From Mesorhizobium sp. L-8-3 (GTDB lineage: Bacteria > Pseudomonadota > Alphaproteobacteria > Rhizobiales > Rhizobiaceae): 64,000 nucleotides of DNA. Under the pieces are notes generated by a model that saw nothing but the letters and a program-made list of their open reading frames with translations, was not told the origin of the DNA and searched no databases. Below, in pieces: positions 50,215 through 58,322 of this stretch. The DNA lies in the NCBI RefSeq assembly GCF_016756615.1, contig NZ_AP023262.1, positions 6,511,501 through 6,575,500 of the forward strand. The letters run 5' to 3'. Within the stretch, counting starts at the first letter, position 1. Every line of letters begins with the position of its first letter. The translations under genes and the position numbers were made by a program.

Positions 50215-51042
50215 TCAACCCGATGTCGGTTTCAGGCGCTTCTGAAAGAATGCGAGAATCTCGTCCCGGGCTGCGAGCGTTGGCTGTCCCGCCTCATCGA
50301 CAAGATGAACCGTGACGACGCTGTGGGGCGTCTTCACGAACTGCTCGAAGAACGGTGGCGTGGGTCCGGTATTCGCGGCCGTGTCGGGCAAAACGCGGCC
50401 AATGAAGCGATCGCCGAGCGCGGCCTGGTAGGCGGCAAACCGTTCGGCGCGGCAGAACGAATCACCCGCAAAACGGTAGGCGAGGACGGTCAGATCTTCC
50501 CGTTCCAGCCTTGCGCGTACTTTCGCCAGTTCCTCAGGGGAGCTCTCGATGCCGCCGGGATTGTCCAACGGCAGGGAAGGCTGAGACACGACAGGAGCCA
50601 GCAGTGCCGGCTCCAGCATCATGTTCAGCGCGAAGTTACCGGTAAAGCACATGCCGATAGCGCCGACCCCCCGTCCGCCGCTCTCACCATGGGCCAGTCT
50701 GGCGAGCGCCCGCAACCAGTTGGACACGGGGCTCGATGAACCGCCGCCAAGCGCGCGGAATTCAGCGCTGACGCACGCGCGCCGAAAGACGCCGGCAGCA
50801 GTCTCCGCATCGGGAACATCGCCATCCCTGCCAAAGAGGGAAGGCATGTAGACCCGGAAGCCGGCATCGCGAACCCAGCGAGCAAAACGCGCGACGTGGG
50901 GGCTAATGCCCGGCATTTCGGTCATCACGATGACGGCCGGACCCTTGCCTGCAACGTAGACCGGCTTTGTCGCCTCCTCCAACGAGACGTCTCGCCGGTT
51001 GAAATCGGATAGATCGTCAGGCTTCAGCAGCGCATCGCTCAT
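50215..51042 (-). CDS. dienelactone hydrolase family protein
   Basis: 275 residues from MSDALLKPDDLSDFNRRDVSLEEATKPVYVAGKG; GGAGGACA five bases upstream fixes this start, and an upstream ATG in frame lacks a ribosome site. Alpha/beta hydrolase with Cys nucleophile as in dienelactone hydrolases: AVIVMTEMPGISPHVARFARWVRDAGFRVYMPSLFGRDG, GVGAIGMCFTGNFAL (C of G-x-C-x-G), a Glu/Asp region, and a final HSVVTVHLVDEAGQPTLAARDEILAFFQKRL with a candidate His. Substrate unknown. Its start overlaps that of the divergent regulator, which probably controls it. Confidence 0.85.
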   Translation of the reverse strand: MSDALLKPDDLSDFNRRDVSLEEATKPVYVAGKGPAVIVMTEMPGISPHVARFARWVRDAGFRVYMPSLFGRDGDVPDAETAAGVFRRACVSAEFRALGGGSSSPVSNWLRALARLAHGESGGRGVGAIGMCFTGNFALNMMLEPALLAPVVSQPSLPLDNPGGIESSPEELAKVRARLEREDLTVLAYRFAGDSFCRAERFAAYQAALGDRFIGRVLPDTAANTGPTPPFFEQFVKTPHSVVTVHLVDEAGQPTLAARDEILAFFQKRLKPTSG

Positions 51043-52096
51043 GTTGTCCTCCGGAAAAGCTTGCACAAACGGTAGTTCCCGGGCATTTATTCCGGCAAGT
51101 GTCAAAAATGACATTAATCGGGTCTATTTTGCCTTGCCGCTCATTGACGTTCTTGTCCTGGAAGGAGCCTCCGCGGCCAGTGTCGCCATCACCTTCGACT
51201 TGATCGGTGCCGCCAACGGCATTCGTGCAAGGGCCGGAAGACCGCCTTGCTTTGACGTCAAAATATCCGGCTCCGGGGCAAGCTGGGCAACGAGGCTCGC
51301 AAGGCTGTCCTCGAATTCGGTCGCCAGCAAACCTGCTGACTTGGTGATCGTGCCCGGGCTGGCCTGGACGGATGAGCAACTCGTTCGCGATGGATTGCAA
51401 CGACGCGACGCCGAAATGGCCAGGAAAGCTCTACGCGCGGCCTTTCAATCCGGAGCTGAAATCGCCAGCTCCTGTTCGGCAGTCTTTCTGGTTGCGAGCG
51501 CCGGGCTGCTGGATGCCCGCTGCGCAACCACGACCTGGTGGCTCGCGCCCTTGTTTCGGCAGTTGTTTCCGAAGGTGATACTCGACACCGATGCCATGGT
51601 GTTGACCGACGGGCGCGTAACCACCGCCGGCGCAGCGATGGCGCAACTCGACATGATGCTTTCGATCATTGCCCGCCATGCCGGACCTGACCTCGCGGAT
51701 AGCTGCGCCCGGTTTCTCCTGCTGGACCAGAGGCAATCGCAATCCCGCTATATGGCCCTATCCTTCCTTGCCGCCGCGGACGAACGTGTCTCTCGCGCGG
51801 AGCGCTGGGCACGGGCGCGGCTGCATCGGACCTTTTCAATCTCCGAGCTCGCAAAGGCCGCGGGACTCGGTGCGCGCACCTTTGCGCGCCGATGCGAGCG
51901 CGCCACCGGGCTTTCGCCGGTGAGATTTGTCCAGAAGCTGCGCGTCGATAAGGCGATGGAGCTTCTGGAGACCACACGGTTCAGCCTCGGCGAAATCGCC
52001 GAAAAGGTTGGGTATTCCGACCCCTCTACGCTTCGCAAGCTTTTGCATCGGGAGAGGACATCCGGTGCGCGGGCCTCGCGTGCCGTGCGTAAGTAA
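51041..52096 (+). CDS. GlxA/AraC-type transcriptional regulator
   Basis: 351 residues if the ATG at 51041 is used, but that overlaps the divergent hydrolase start by two bases and the first ~20 residues look unrelated. The conserved part begins at INRVYFALPLIDVLVLEGASAASVAITFDLIGAA, so the true start may be a non-ATG codon around 51108-51135. N-terminal DJ-1/PfpI-like domain (ADLVIVPGLAWTDEQL, AEIASSCSAVFLVASAGLLDARCATTTWWLAPLFRQLFP, VTTAGAAMAQLDMMLSII) is the sensor of GlxA-type regulators. C-terminal AraC DNA-binding double helix-turn-helix: FSISELAKAAGLGARTFARRCERATGLSPVRFVQKLRVDKAMELLETTRFSLGEIAEKVGYSDPSTLRKLLHRE. Divergent arrangement suggests it regulates the hydrolase. Confidence 0.85.
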   Translation: MLSSGKACTNGSSRAFIPASVKNDINRVYFALPLIDVLVLEGASAASVAITFDLIGAANGIRARAGRPPCFDVKISGSGASWATRLARLSSNSVASKPADLVIVPGLAWTDEQLVRDGLQRRDAEMARKALRAAFQSGAEIASSCSAVFLVASAGLLDARCATTTWWLAPLFRQLFPKVILDTDAMVLTDGRVTTAGAAMAQLDMMLSIIARHAGPDLADSCARFLLLDQRQSQSRYMALSFLAAADERVSRAERWARARLHRTFSISELAKAAGLGARTFARRCERATGLSPVRFVQKLRVDKAMELLETTRFSLGEIAEKVGYSDPSTLRKLLHRERTSGARASRAVRK

Positions 52097-52109
52097 GACA
52101 ATGGCGCTA

Positions 52110-52134
52110 CGCATTCCAGGAGACCTGGAATGCG
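52110..52134. repeat. perfect hairpin downstream of the GlxA-type gene
   Basis: CGCATTCCAGG (52110-52120), loop AGA, CCTGGAATGCG (52124-52134), 14 bases after the regulator stop. Perfect 11-base arms; no T tract follows, so an mRNA-end stabiliser or protein-binding palindrome is as likely as a terminator. Confidence 0.6.
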
Positions 52135-52244
52135 ACCTGGAACGCGGCAACCTGCAACGCGCAGACGGCCTCAGGATGGCCACACACGATGTCTGCTTTC
52201 AGGCGGCCGCTATCTTGATCTGTACGACAGCATAGAGGCGCTAA

Positions 52245-53580
52245 GGACAGCTGCAACGATAATTGAATCGGTCGGTTGTCTCGACCTGCGGCGGTGTGAC
52301 TCACCCGGCAGGGATTCCCTGCCGGAGCGAGGCGCGCTAGCGGTAGCGACATGATCGACCGGCGCGGGATCCAGCAGCGGTGGGAGGCGGACGGCTCGAA
52401 GCGCGACGAGCGCGGCCGGCGCGTGTTCGCCGCGAGCGAGGCGCGCGCGGCGGGCCGGGGTGGGCTGGCGGCGGTCTCGGAGATCACAGGGCTGGCCCGC
52501 TCGACGATCGGGCGCGGGCTGAAAGACCTCGACGCGGCGCCGCCGCGCGGTCGGGTGCGCCGGGAAGGCGGCGGCCCGCGGCCGTTGACGGCGCGCGATC
52601 CGACGCTGCTTGCCGACCTTGAGCGCCTCGTTGAGCCGGCGACCTTGGGTGATCCGGAGCGGCCTCTGTTGTGGGTGTCGAAGAGCCTGGACAAGCTGGC
52701 GCGCGCGCTTGGCGACATGGGCCATGCGATCAGCCCCAACAGCGTGCGCAAGCTGCTTGTCAAGCTCGGCTTCTCGCGCCAGCTTAACCGCAAGACGGAT
52801 GAAGGCGCGCACCATCCCGACCGCGATGCCCAGTTCGCGCACATCAACGCCAAGGTGGTCGCCGCGCAGGCGGCCGGTGAGCCCGTCATCTCCGTCGATA
52901 CAAAGAAGAAAGAGCTCGTCGGCGCCTTCAAGAATGGCGGCAGCGACTATCGCCCGAAGGGCGACCCGCAGCGCGTCAAGGTGCACGACTTCGTCGACAA
53001 GACGCTTGGCAAGGTCGTCCCCTACGGCGTCTACGACGTGGCCGCCAACGAGGGCTGGGTCAGCGTCGGCATCACCGCCGACACCGCCGAGTTCGCGGTC
53101 CACTCGATCCGCACGTGGCTCGAGCGCATGGGCCGCCAGCGCTATCCCTCGGCCGGCGCGCTGACGATCACCGCCGACTGCGGCGGCTCCAACGGGGCGC
53201 GCGTGCGGCTGTGGAAGGTGGAACTGCAGAAGCTCGCCGACGAGACCGGGCTTGTCGTCCACGTCCATCACTATCCGCCGGGCACGTCGAAGTGGAACAA
53301 GATCGAGCACCGACTGTTCTGCCACATCACGCAGAATTGGCGCGGCCGTCCGTTGACGGATCGCCTCGCCGTGGTCGAGTTGATCGGCGCGACCACGACC
53401 AAGACCGGGCTCAAGGTCGAGTGCGCGCTCGACGCCACCACCTATGAGAAGGGCGTGAAGGTCTCGGCTGCCGAGATGGCGACCCTCGATATCACCGGCG
53501 ACCAGTTCCATCCAGAATGGAATTACACAATCAAACCGCGGCGGTCGGCCATAGCGTAGCGGTTATCGTTGCAGCTGTCC
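52245..53580 (+). mobile_element. ISAzo13-family insertion sequence, apparently complete
   Basis: 1336 bases bounded by perfect 18-base inverted repeats: GGACAGCTGCAACGATAA at 52245-52262 and its complement at 53563-53580. A 3-base direct repeat TAA flanks both ends (52242-52244 and 53581-53583), which I read as the target duplication. One transposase gene fills the element. It is inserted between the GlxA-type regulator and the guaA end, and nothing in it looks broken, so it could be active. Confidence 0.88.
52351..53559 (+). CDS. ISAzo13-like DDE transposase (402 aa)
   Basis: Starts at ATG 52351 shortly after the left inverted repeat and ends four bases before the right one. N-terminal helix-turn-helix-like region: RRVFAASEARAAGRGGLAAVSEITGLARSTIGRGLKDL. 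Then KSLDKLARALGDMGHAISPNSVRKLLVKLGFSRQ and the catalytic triad D183 (VISVDTKKKE), D276 (TITADCGGSNG) and E319 (GTSKWNKIEHRLF); the segment HHYPPGTSKWNKIEHRLFC is typical of ISAzo13 transposases. Full length and in one frame. Catalyses cut-and-paste or copy-out of the element at its inverted repeats. Confidence 0.92.
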   Translation: MIDRRGIQQRWEADGSKRDERGRRVFAASEARAAGRGGLAAVSEITGLARSTIGRGLKDLDAAPPRGRVRREGGGPRPLTARDPTLLADLERLVEPATLGDPERPLLWVSKSLDKLARALGDMGHAISPNSVRKLLVKLGFSRQLNRKTDEGAHHPDRDAQFAHINAKVVAAQAAGEPVISVDTKKKELVGAFKNGGSDYRPKGDPQRVKVHDFVDKTLGKVVPYGVYDVAANEGWVSVGITADTAEFAVHSIRTWLERMGRQRYPSAGALTITADCGGSNGARVRLWKVELQKLADETGLVVHVHHYPPGTSKWNKIEHRLFCHITQNWRGRPLTDRLAVVELIGATTTKTGLKVECALDATTYEKGVKVSAAEMATLDITGDQFHPEWNYTIKPRRSAIA

Positions 53581-53798
53581 TAAGCAAACCCGCCCTTGTG
53601 CACGCCGTTCTACGCTGTAGCCCTCGCCCCCCTTGGAAGGGACTTTACTTCACTTCATAAGGGAGGCGGGCACAGATCGGGCTTGCCAGATCGGAGATGG
53701 AGAACGCCAGTTCAGCGGAAGTCAGATATGGACACGAAAGCAATTTATGGGACGGCGAAAATCGCCGCCGCAACTACGCTATTACCGCCGTTTGCCCC
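53581..53798. other. junction region between IS element and guaA 3' end
   Basis: 218 bases without a credible gene. Bases 53751-53798 plus the last codons of guaA are the second copy of the repeat described at 48920-48984. The guaA stop (TAG on the minus strand) is at 53799-53801, so the repeat overlaps the end of the gene, as in islands that integrate at gene 3' ends while regenerating the terminal codons. Confidence 0.6.
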
Positions 53799-55355
53799 CT
53801 ACTCCCACTCGATCGTGCCGGGCGGCTTCGAGGTCACGTCGTAGACGACGCGATTGATGCCGCGCACCTCGTTGATGATGCGGGTGGCGGCGGCGCCGAG
53901 GAAGTTCATGTCGTAGTGGTAGAAATCGGCCGTCATGCCGTCGACCGAGGTCACGGCGCGCAGCGCGCAGACGAATTCATAGGTGCGCCCGTCCCCCATC
54001 ACGCCCACCGTCTGCACCGGCAGGAGCACGGCAAAGGCCTGCCAGATCGCATCGTAGAGCCCCGCCTTGCGGATCTCGTCGAGATAGATCGCATCGGCCT
54101 CGCGCAGGATTTCCAGCTTCTCGCGCGTCACGCCGCCCGGGCAGCGGATGGCGAGGCCGGGTCCCGGGAACGGGTGGCGGCCGATGAAATGCCCGGGCAG
54201 GCCGAGTTCGCGGCCGAGCACGCGCACCTCGTCCTTGAAGAGCTCGCGCAGCGGCTCAACGAGCTTCATGTTCATGCGCTCGGGCAGGCCGCCGACATTG
54301 TGGTGCGACTTGATGGTCACCGACGGGCCGCCGGTGAAGGAGACGCTCTCGATGACATCGGGATAGAGCGTGCCCTGCGCCAGGAAATCAGCGCCGCCGA
54401 GCTTCCCGGCCTCCTCCTCGAACACCTCGATGAACAGCCGGCCGATGGTCTTGCGTTTCTTCTCCGGGTCGCTCTCGCCCTCCAGCGCGCCGATGAAGCG
54501 GTCGGATGCATCGACCAGGATCAGCGGCAGGTTGTAGTGCTCGCGGAACATCGCGACCACGTCGGCCGCCTCGTTCTTCCGCATCAGGCCGTGATCGACC
54601 AGGATGCAGGTGAGCTGGTCGCCGACCGCCTCGTGGATAAGCAAGGCCGCCACGGAGGAATCGACGCCGCCCGACAGCGCGCAGATGACCTTGCCCGAGC
54701 CGACCTGCCGGCGGATCGCCTCGACCGCCTGCTCGCGATAGGCCGCCATCGACCAGTCGCCCTCGATGCCGGCGATGCGGTGGACGAAGTTCGCGAGCAG
54801 CTTCGCGCCGTCTGGTGTGTGCACCACCTCGGGATGGAACTGCACCGCATAGAATTTGCGGCCCTCGTCCGCGATCGCCGCGAAAGGTGCATTGGCCGAG
54901 GTCCCGACAATGCGGAAGCCGGGCGGCAGCGCGGTCACGCGGTCGCCATGGCTCATCCAGACCTGGTGCCGCGTGCCCTTGGCCCAGACGCCCTCGAACA
55001 GCGCGCATTCATCCTCGATCTCCAGGAAGGCGCGGCCGAATTCGCGGTGATGTCCGCTTTCCACCTTGCCGCCGAGCTGGGCGCACATGGTCTGCTCGCC
55101 ATAGCAGATGCCGAGCACCGGAACGCCAGCCTGGAAAATGGCGTCGGGCGCTCGCGGACTGCCGATATCGATGGTCGAGGCCGGGCTGCCGGAGAGGATC
55201 ACCGCTTTGGGGGCGATGCGGCGGAAGGCTTCGTCGGCCGACTGGAAGGGGACGATTTCGGAATAGACGCCGGCTTCGCGCACCCGCCTGGCGATCAGCT
55301 GGGTGACCTGGCTGCCGAAGTCGATGATGAGGACGGTATCGGGATGGTTCTTCAT
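53799..55355 (-). CDS. guaA: GMP synthase (glutamine-hydrolysing)
   Basis: 518 residues. Amidates XMP to GMP in the last step of de novo guanine nucleotide synthesis. N-terminal class I glutamine amidotransferase: LIIDFGSQVTQLIARRVREAGVYSEIVPF, nucleophile C84 in VLGICYGEQTM, and FHPEVVHT with the His/Glu pair. Central ATP pyrophosphatase PP-loop VICALSGGVDSSVAALLIHEA. C-terminal dimerisation domain ends NRVVYDVTSKPPGTIEWE, the invariant GMP synthase terminus. The gene is intact even though its 3' end coincides with a recombination-like repeat. Confidence 0.98.
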   Translation of the reverse strand: MKNHPDTVLIIDFGSQVTQLIARRVREAGVYSEIVPFQSADEAFRRIAPKAVILSGSPASTIDIGSPRAPDAIFQAGVPVLGICYGEQTMCAQLGGKVESGHHREFGRAFLEIEDECALFEGVWAKGTRHQVWMSHGDRVTALPPGFRIVGTSANAPFAAIADEGRKFYAVQFHPEVVHTPDGAKLLANFVHRIAGIEGDWSMAAYREQAVEAIRRQVGSGKVICALSGGVDSSVAALLIHEAVGDQLTCILVDHGLMRKNEAADVVAMFREHYNLPLILVDASDRFIGALEGESDPEKKRKTIGRLFIEVFEEEAGKLGGADFLAQGTLYPDVIESVSFTGGPSVTIKSHHNVGGLPERMNMKLVEPLRELFKDEVRVLGRELGLPGHFIGRHPFPGPGLAIRCPGGVTREKLEILREADAIYLDEIRKAGLYDAIWQAFAVLLPVQTVGVMGDGRTYEFVCALRAVTSVDGMTADFYHYDMNFLGAAATRIINEVRGINRVVYDVTSKPPGTIEWE

Positions 55356-55487
55356 GTCGGGCGTTTAAAGAAGAAAGCGATTCCGCGCAATGGGTCTCGC
55401 GACGCAGTGCGAAGCGAGATGAAACAAGAGAGTGGTGGAGAAAACGGGGCCTGCGGAAAGCGCGCCCCTTTCGCTGTCCGTCCAGCC

Positions 55488-56123
55488 TCAGATCGATACC
55501 GCACCCTCGCCGATCGCCGCCGCGAGCCGGTCCACCGCATCGGCCAACTTCTCGTCGATCACATGCAGATATTCGGTCCAGTCTCCGACATGGCTGAGCT
55601 CGGCCGCGCCATCGGAAATGCCGCGCAGGCCGACCAACGGCAGGCCGAAGCGCTGGCAGGCACGCAACACGGCGAAGGTCTCCATGTCGACCATGTCGGC
55701 ATCGATCAAGTCATAGGCGCCGCCCGATATGACCATGCCGCCGGTCGAGAGCCTCGCCTCGGCGATATCAGGGATGCGGAGCGGCAGGGGCACGGTCACC
55801 GGCAGGTCGAGAAACGGCGTCGCCCCCTTTTCGAAGCCAAGCGCGGAAGCATCGATGTCGCGATAGGAGACTGAGACCGCCTGGTAGATGCCCGTCTGCT
55901 CGAGCGAGCGGCTGCCGGCCGAGCCCAGCGACACCACGAGATCCGGCAGGGTGCCCGCTGCCCCGAGCCGCGCAAGCTCCGAACCCATCGCCACCCCGGC
56001 CTCGACGGGCCCGACACCCGTCATATAGGGCGCGAAGCGGCGCTTCAGATGCGGACCATATTCGGCGTCCGCCGCCATCACGAACAGGACCTTCCTGCCG
56101 GCTATGTCCGTTGCCTGCGCCAC
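55488..56123 (-). CDS. 5'-methylthioadenosine / S-adenosylhomocysteine nucleosidase
   Basis: 211 residues, nucleoside phosphorylase fold. Hydrolyses MTA and SAH, recycling adenine and protecting SAM-dependent methylation. Visible motifs: VLFVMAADAEYGPHLKRRFAPYMTGVGPVEAG with the catalytic-loop Glu region, LVVSLGSAGSRSLEQTGIYQAVSVSYRDIDAS, and the active-site VDMETFAVLRACQRFGLPLVGLRGISDGA (M/E of the ribose site and the catalytic Asp of ISD). Three bases separate it from the preceding thioesterase gene, and it lies 132 bases upstream of guaA's start on the same strand. Confidence 0.88.
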   Translation of the reverse strand: MAQATDIAGRKVLFVMAADAEYGPHLKRRFAPYMTGVGPVEAGVAMGSELARLGAAGTLPDLVVSLGSAGSRSLEQTGIYQAVSVSYRDIDASALGFEKGATPFLDLPVTVPLPLRIPDIAEARLSTGGMVISGGAYDLIDADMVDMETFAVLRACQRFGLPLVGLRGISDGAAELSHVGDWTEYLHVIDEKLADAVDRLAAAIGEGAVSI

Positions 56124-56126
56124 GGC

Positions 56127-56582
56127 CTAACCCGCCAGCCCGTCGCGGCCGGTGATCGTCATCATCGTGCCGGTCATGGTAGCGATCAGTTTCGCCTCGC
56201 CGTCTGCGGCGAAGGCATAGGCCTGGCCATCGGCCACGATGATGGTGCGGCCGGGCTTGGTGACGGAGCCGCGGAACAGGAAGCGCTCGCCCCTGCCCGG
56301 CGCCAGAAGATTGACCTTGAACTCGATGGTGAGCACGGCGGCGTTAGCCGGCATCATCGAAAAGGCGGCATAGCCGCAGGCCGAATCCAGCGCGGTGGAG
56401 ATCACGCCGGCATGCAGGAAGCCGTGCTGCTGGGTGAGCGCTGCCGAATAGGGCATCTCGATCTCGACCGTACCCGGGGTCACCACGGTCAGTTCGGCGC
56501 CGATCGTCTCCATCGCCTTCTGGCGCGCGAAGCTCGACCGCACGCGCTCTTCGAAATCGGGATCGGGTGTCTGCTCCGCCAT
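56127..56582 (-). CDS. PaaI/YigI-type hotdog-fold thioesterase
   Basis: 151 residues. Hotdog fold with the segment GAELTVVTPGTVEIEMPYSAALTQQHGFLHAGVISTALDSACGYAAFSMMP, where HGFLHAGVISTALDSACG is the PaaI signature (catalytic Asp/Thr region), followed by LTIEFKVNLLAPGRGERFLFRGSVTKPGRTIIVADGQAYA. Hydrolyses acyl-CoA, exact chain unknown. Cytoplasmic. It runs into the nucleosidase gene with a three-base gap and probably shares its transcript. Confidence 0.85.
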   Translation of the reverse strand: MAEQTPDPDFEERVRSSFARQKAMETIGAELTVVTPGTVEIEMPYSAALTQQHGFLHAGVISTALDSACGYAAFSMMPANAAVLTIEFKVNLLAPGRGERFLFRGSVTKPGRTIIVADGQAYAFAADGEAKLIATMTGTMMTITGRDGLAG

Positions 56583-56684
56583 AGCTCGTCCTCGGTGTAT
56601 TCGGCCCGCTTATCGCAAGGCCCGCAGGCCATGGCAACCGTCGATTGCTGCGTCGCAATATCCCGGGACCGGCCGGCCTTCGGG

Positions 56685-57998
56685 TCACTCCTTGCGCAGG
56701 AGCGTACCCAGGAAGAAGCCGTCGGTGCCGCTCCTGGCCGGGCTCAGCGTTATGCCGGTGCCCGTCTCGATGCGCGCGGCGTCGGCCCTCGCCGGGAAAC
56801 AGCGTTGCCAGAGCGCATCGTGATCAGCCGGCACAAAACCACCGTTGCGCGCGAGGAAAGCCCCGATCTGGGCATGGTTCTCGTCCGCGAAGACGGAGCA
56901 GGTGACGTAGACGAGCCGCCCGCCCGGCCGCACATAGGCCGAGGCCACATCGAGGATAGCGGCCTGCTCGGCGATCCGCGCCTCCAACTGGCGCTCGGTG
57001 AGCCGCCATTTCGCATCGGGCCGGCGTCGCCAGGTGCCGGAACCGGTGCAGGGCGCATCGACGAGCACGATATCCATCCGGCCGGTGAGATCGGCGAGTT
57101 CCGACGCCTTGGCGACGACCTGAACGTTGCGGTTTTCCGAGCGCCGCATGCGGTCGAAGATCGGCGCCAGCCGCGCCTTCTCGGAATCATGGGCGAAGAT
57201 CTGGCCGCGATTCTGCATGGCGGCCGAGAGCGCAAGCGTCTTCCCGCCGGCGCCGGCGCAGTAATCGAGAACCTGCATGCCGGCCTGGGCATCGGTCAAT
57301 TCGGCGACGACCTGCGAGCCCTCGTCCTGCACCTCGAACCAGCCCTTCTGGAAGGCCGGCTCGGCCTGGACGTTGGGATGCCGTCCGGCGACGTCGATCG
57401 GCGGGATGCGGATGCCGCTGTGGGCGAGCGCCGTCTCCGCGGCGCCGGTTCCCTCCAGTTCCGCCAGCACCTTCGCCCGATCGGCCTTCAGCATGTTGAC
57501 ACGCAGGTCGAGCGGCGGCCGGCCGGCGAGTGCGGCCCCTTCCGCGACCCAGTCGGCACCGAAATTCTGCTCGAGCATCGGCACGCACCAGTCCGGACAA
57601 TCGGCACGCACCGCGTCGGGCGCCGTGGCTTCGGCTTGCGCCCCGATCGTAGCCAGTTCACCCGCGTCGAGCGGCGGCGGCGCGAATCTGTCGCCCTCGA
57701 GCGCCTGGTTCAGCGATTGCGGTGTCTGCCGCCATTCGAGAAGCAGCGCACCGAAGCCCAGGGCACGTGGTGTGTCGGCGCCGAGCAGCCAGGCGGCGGA
57801 GCGCTTCCTGCGCAGCGCATCGTAGACGATGTTGCCGATCGCGGCGCGATCGCCGGCACCCGCGAAACGGTGCGACAGGCCCCAGTCCTTCAGCGCTTCG
57901 GCCGCCGGCCGATGCCGCCGGTCGATGTCGTCGAGAACCTCGATGGCCGCAGCCAATCTTCCGCCAAGTCGCATGTCCGGTTTCCCCGTCTTCGGCAT
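56685..57998 (-). CDS. 16S rRNA m5C methyltransferase, RsmB/NOP family
   Basis: 437 residues (an in-frame ATG at residue 9, MRLGGRLAAAIEVL, is an equally possible start). Methylates cytosine in 16S rRNA, most likely C967. N-terminal NusB-like helical domain (~10-130), then the Rossmann methyltransferase: VLDYCAGAGGKTLALSAAMQNRG (SAM site), VQVVAKASELADL, VDAPCTGSGTWRRRPDAKWRL (PC motif) and YVTCSVFADENHAQIGAFL (TC motif with the catalytic Cys). Lies between guaB and guaA as in many Rhizobiales. The exact target is inferred from family membership. Confidence 0.9.
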   Translation of the reverse strand: MPKTGKPDMRLGGRLAAAIEVLDDIDRRHRPAAEALKDWGLSHRFAGAGDRAAIGNIVYDALRRKRSAAWLLGADTPRALGFGALLLEWRQTPQSLNQALEGDRFAPPPLDAGELATIGAQAEATAPDAVRADCPDWCVPMLEQNFGADWVAEGAALAGRPPLDLRVNMLKADRAKVLAELEGTGAAETALAHSGIRIPPIDVAGRHPNVQAEPAFQKGWFEVQDEGSQVVAELTDAQAGMQVLDYCAGAGGKTLALSAAMQNRGQIFAHDSEKARLAPIFDRMRRSENRNVQVVAKASELADLTGRMDIVLVDAPCTGSGTWRRRPDAKWRLTERQLEARIAEQAAILDVASAYVRPGGRLVYVTCSVFADENHAQIGAFLARNGGFVPADHDALWQRCFPARADAARIETGTGITLSPARSGTDGFFLGTLLRKE

Positions 57999-58322
57999 AC
58001 CCGAGATGGGGCCTAGCTAGCGGCGAAGCCGCGAGCGCACAAGCACGGTCGCGCAAAAATATTCTACGATCCGGGTGGCCTGCAAAGGGGCGGCGTTCAG
58101 ATCGCCTTCCCCGACACCGAACCTCCGGCGGCGGCGGCAAGCCGTCGCGAGACATCCGCCGCCGTCATGCTTAACGCGCCGTTAAGGCGTCCTGCCGGAT
58201 AGTGCGCGAGGGGCTCCCCGGAACGCCGCTTGTCGGCGCGACGGTTCCCACACGACGAGACGGACTGGCCGCACCGGCGTGATCGACAAGCCGGCCGTTC
58301 GGCGACGGGAAAGGACTTTGCC
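57999..58322. promoter_or_regulatory. divergent spacer with CtrA-like box
   Basis: 324 bases between rsmB and the following unknown gene, transcribed away from each other. The most striking element is TTAACGCGCCGTTAA (58171-58185), a perfect TTAA-N7-TTAA. An in-frame upstream extension of the unknown gene exists (58230) but lacks a ribosome site. Otherwise no promoter hexamers were assigned. Confidence 0.55.
58171..58185. promoter_or_regulatory. CtrA-type recognition sequence TTAA-N7-TTAA
   Basis: TTAACGCGCCGTTAA, both half sites perfect and also an inverted repeat (TTAACG-CGC-CGTTAA). It lies ~140 bases before the start of the unknown gene at 58323. CtrA is the cell-cycle master regulator in alphaproteobacteria; binding here is a prediction. 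Confidence 0.55.
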
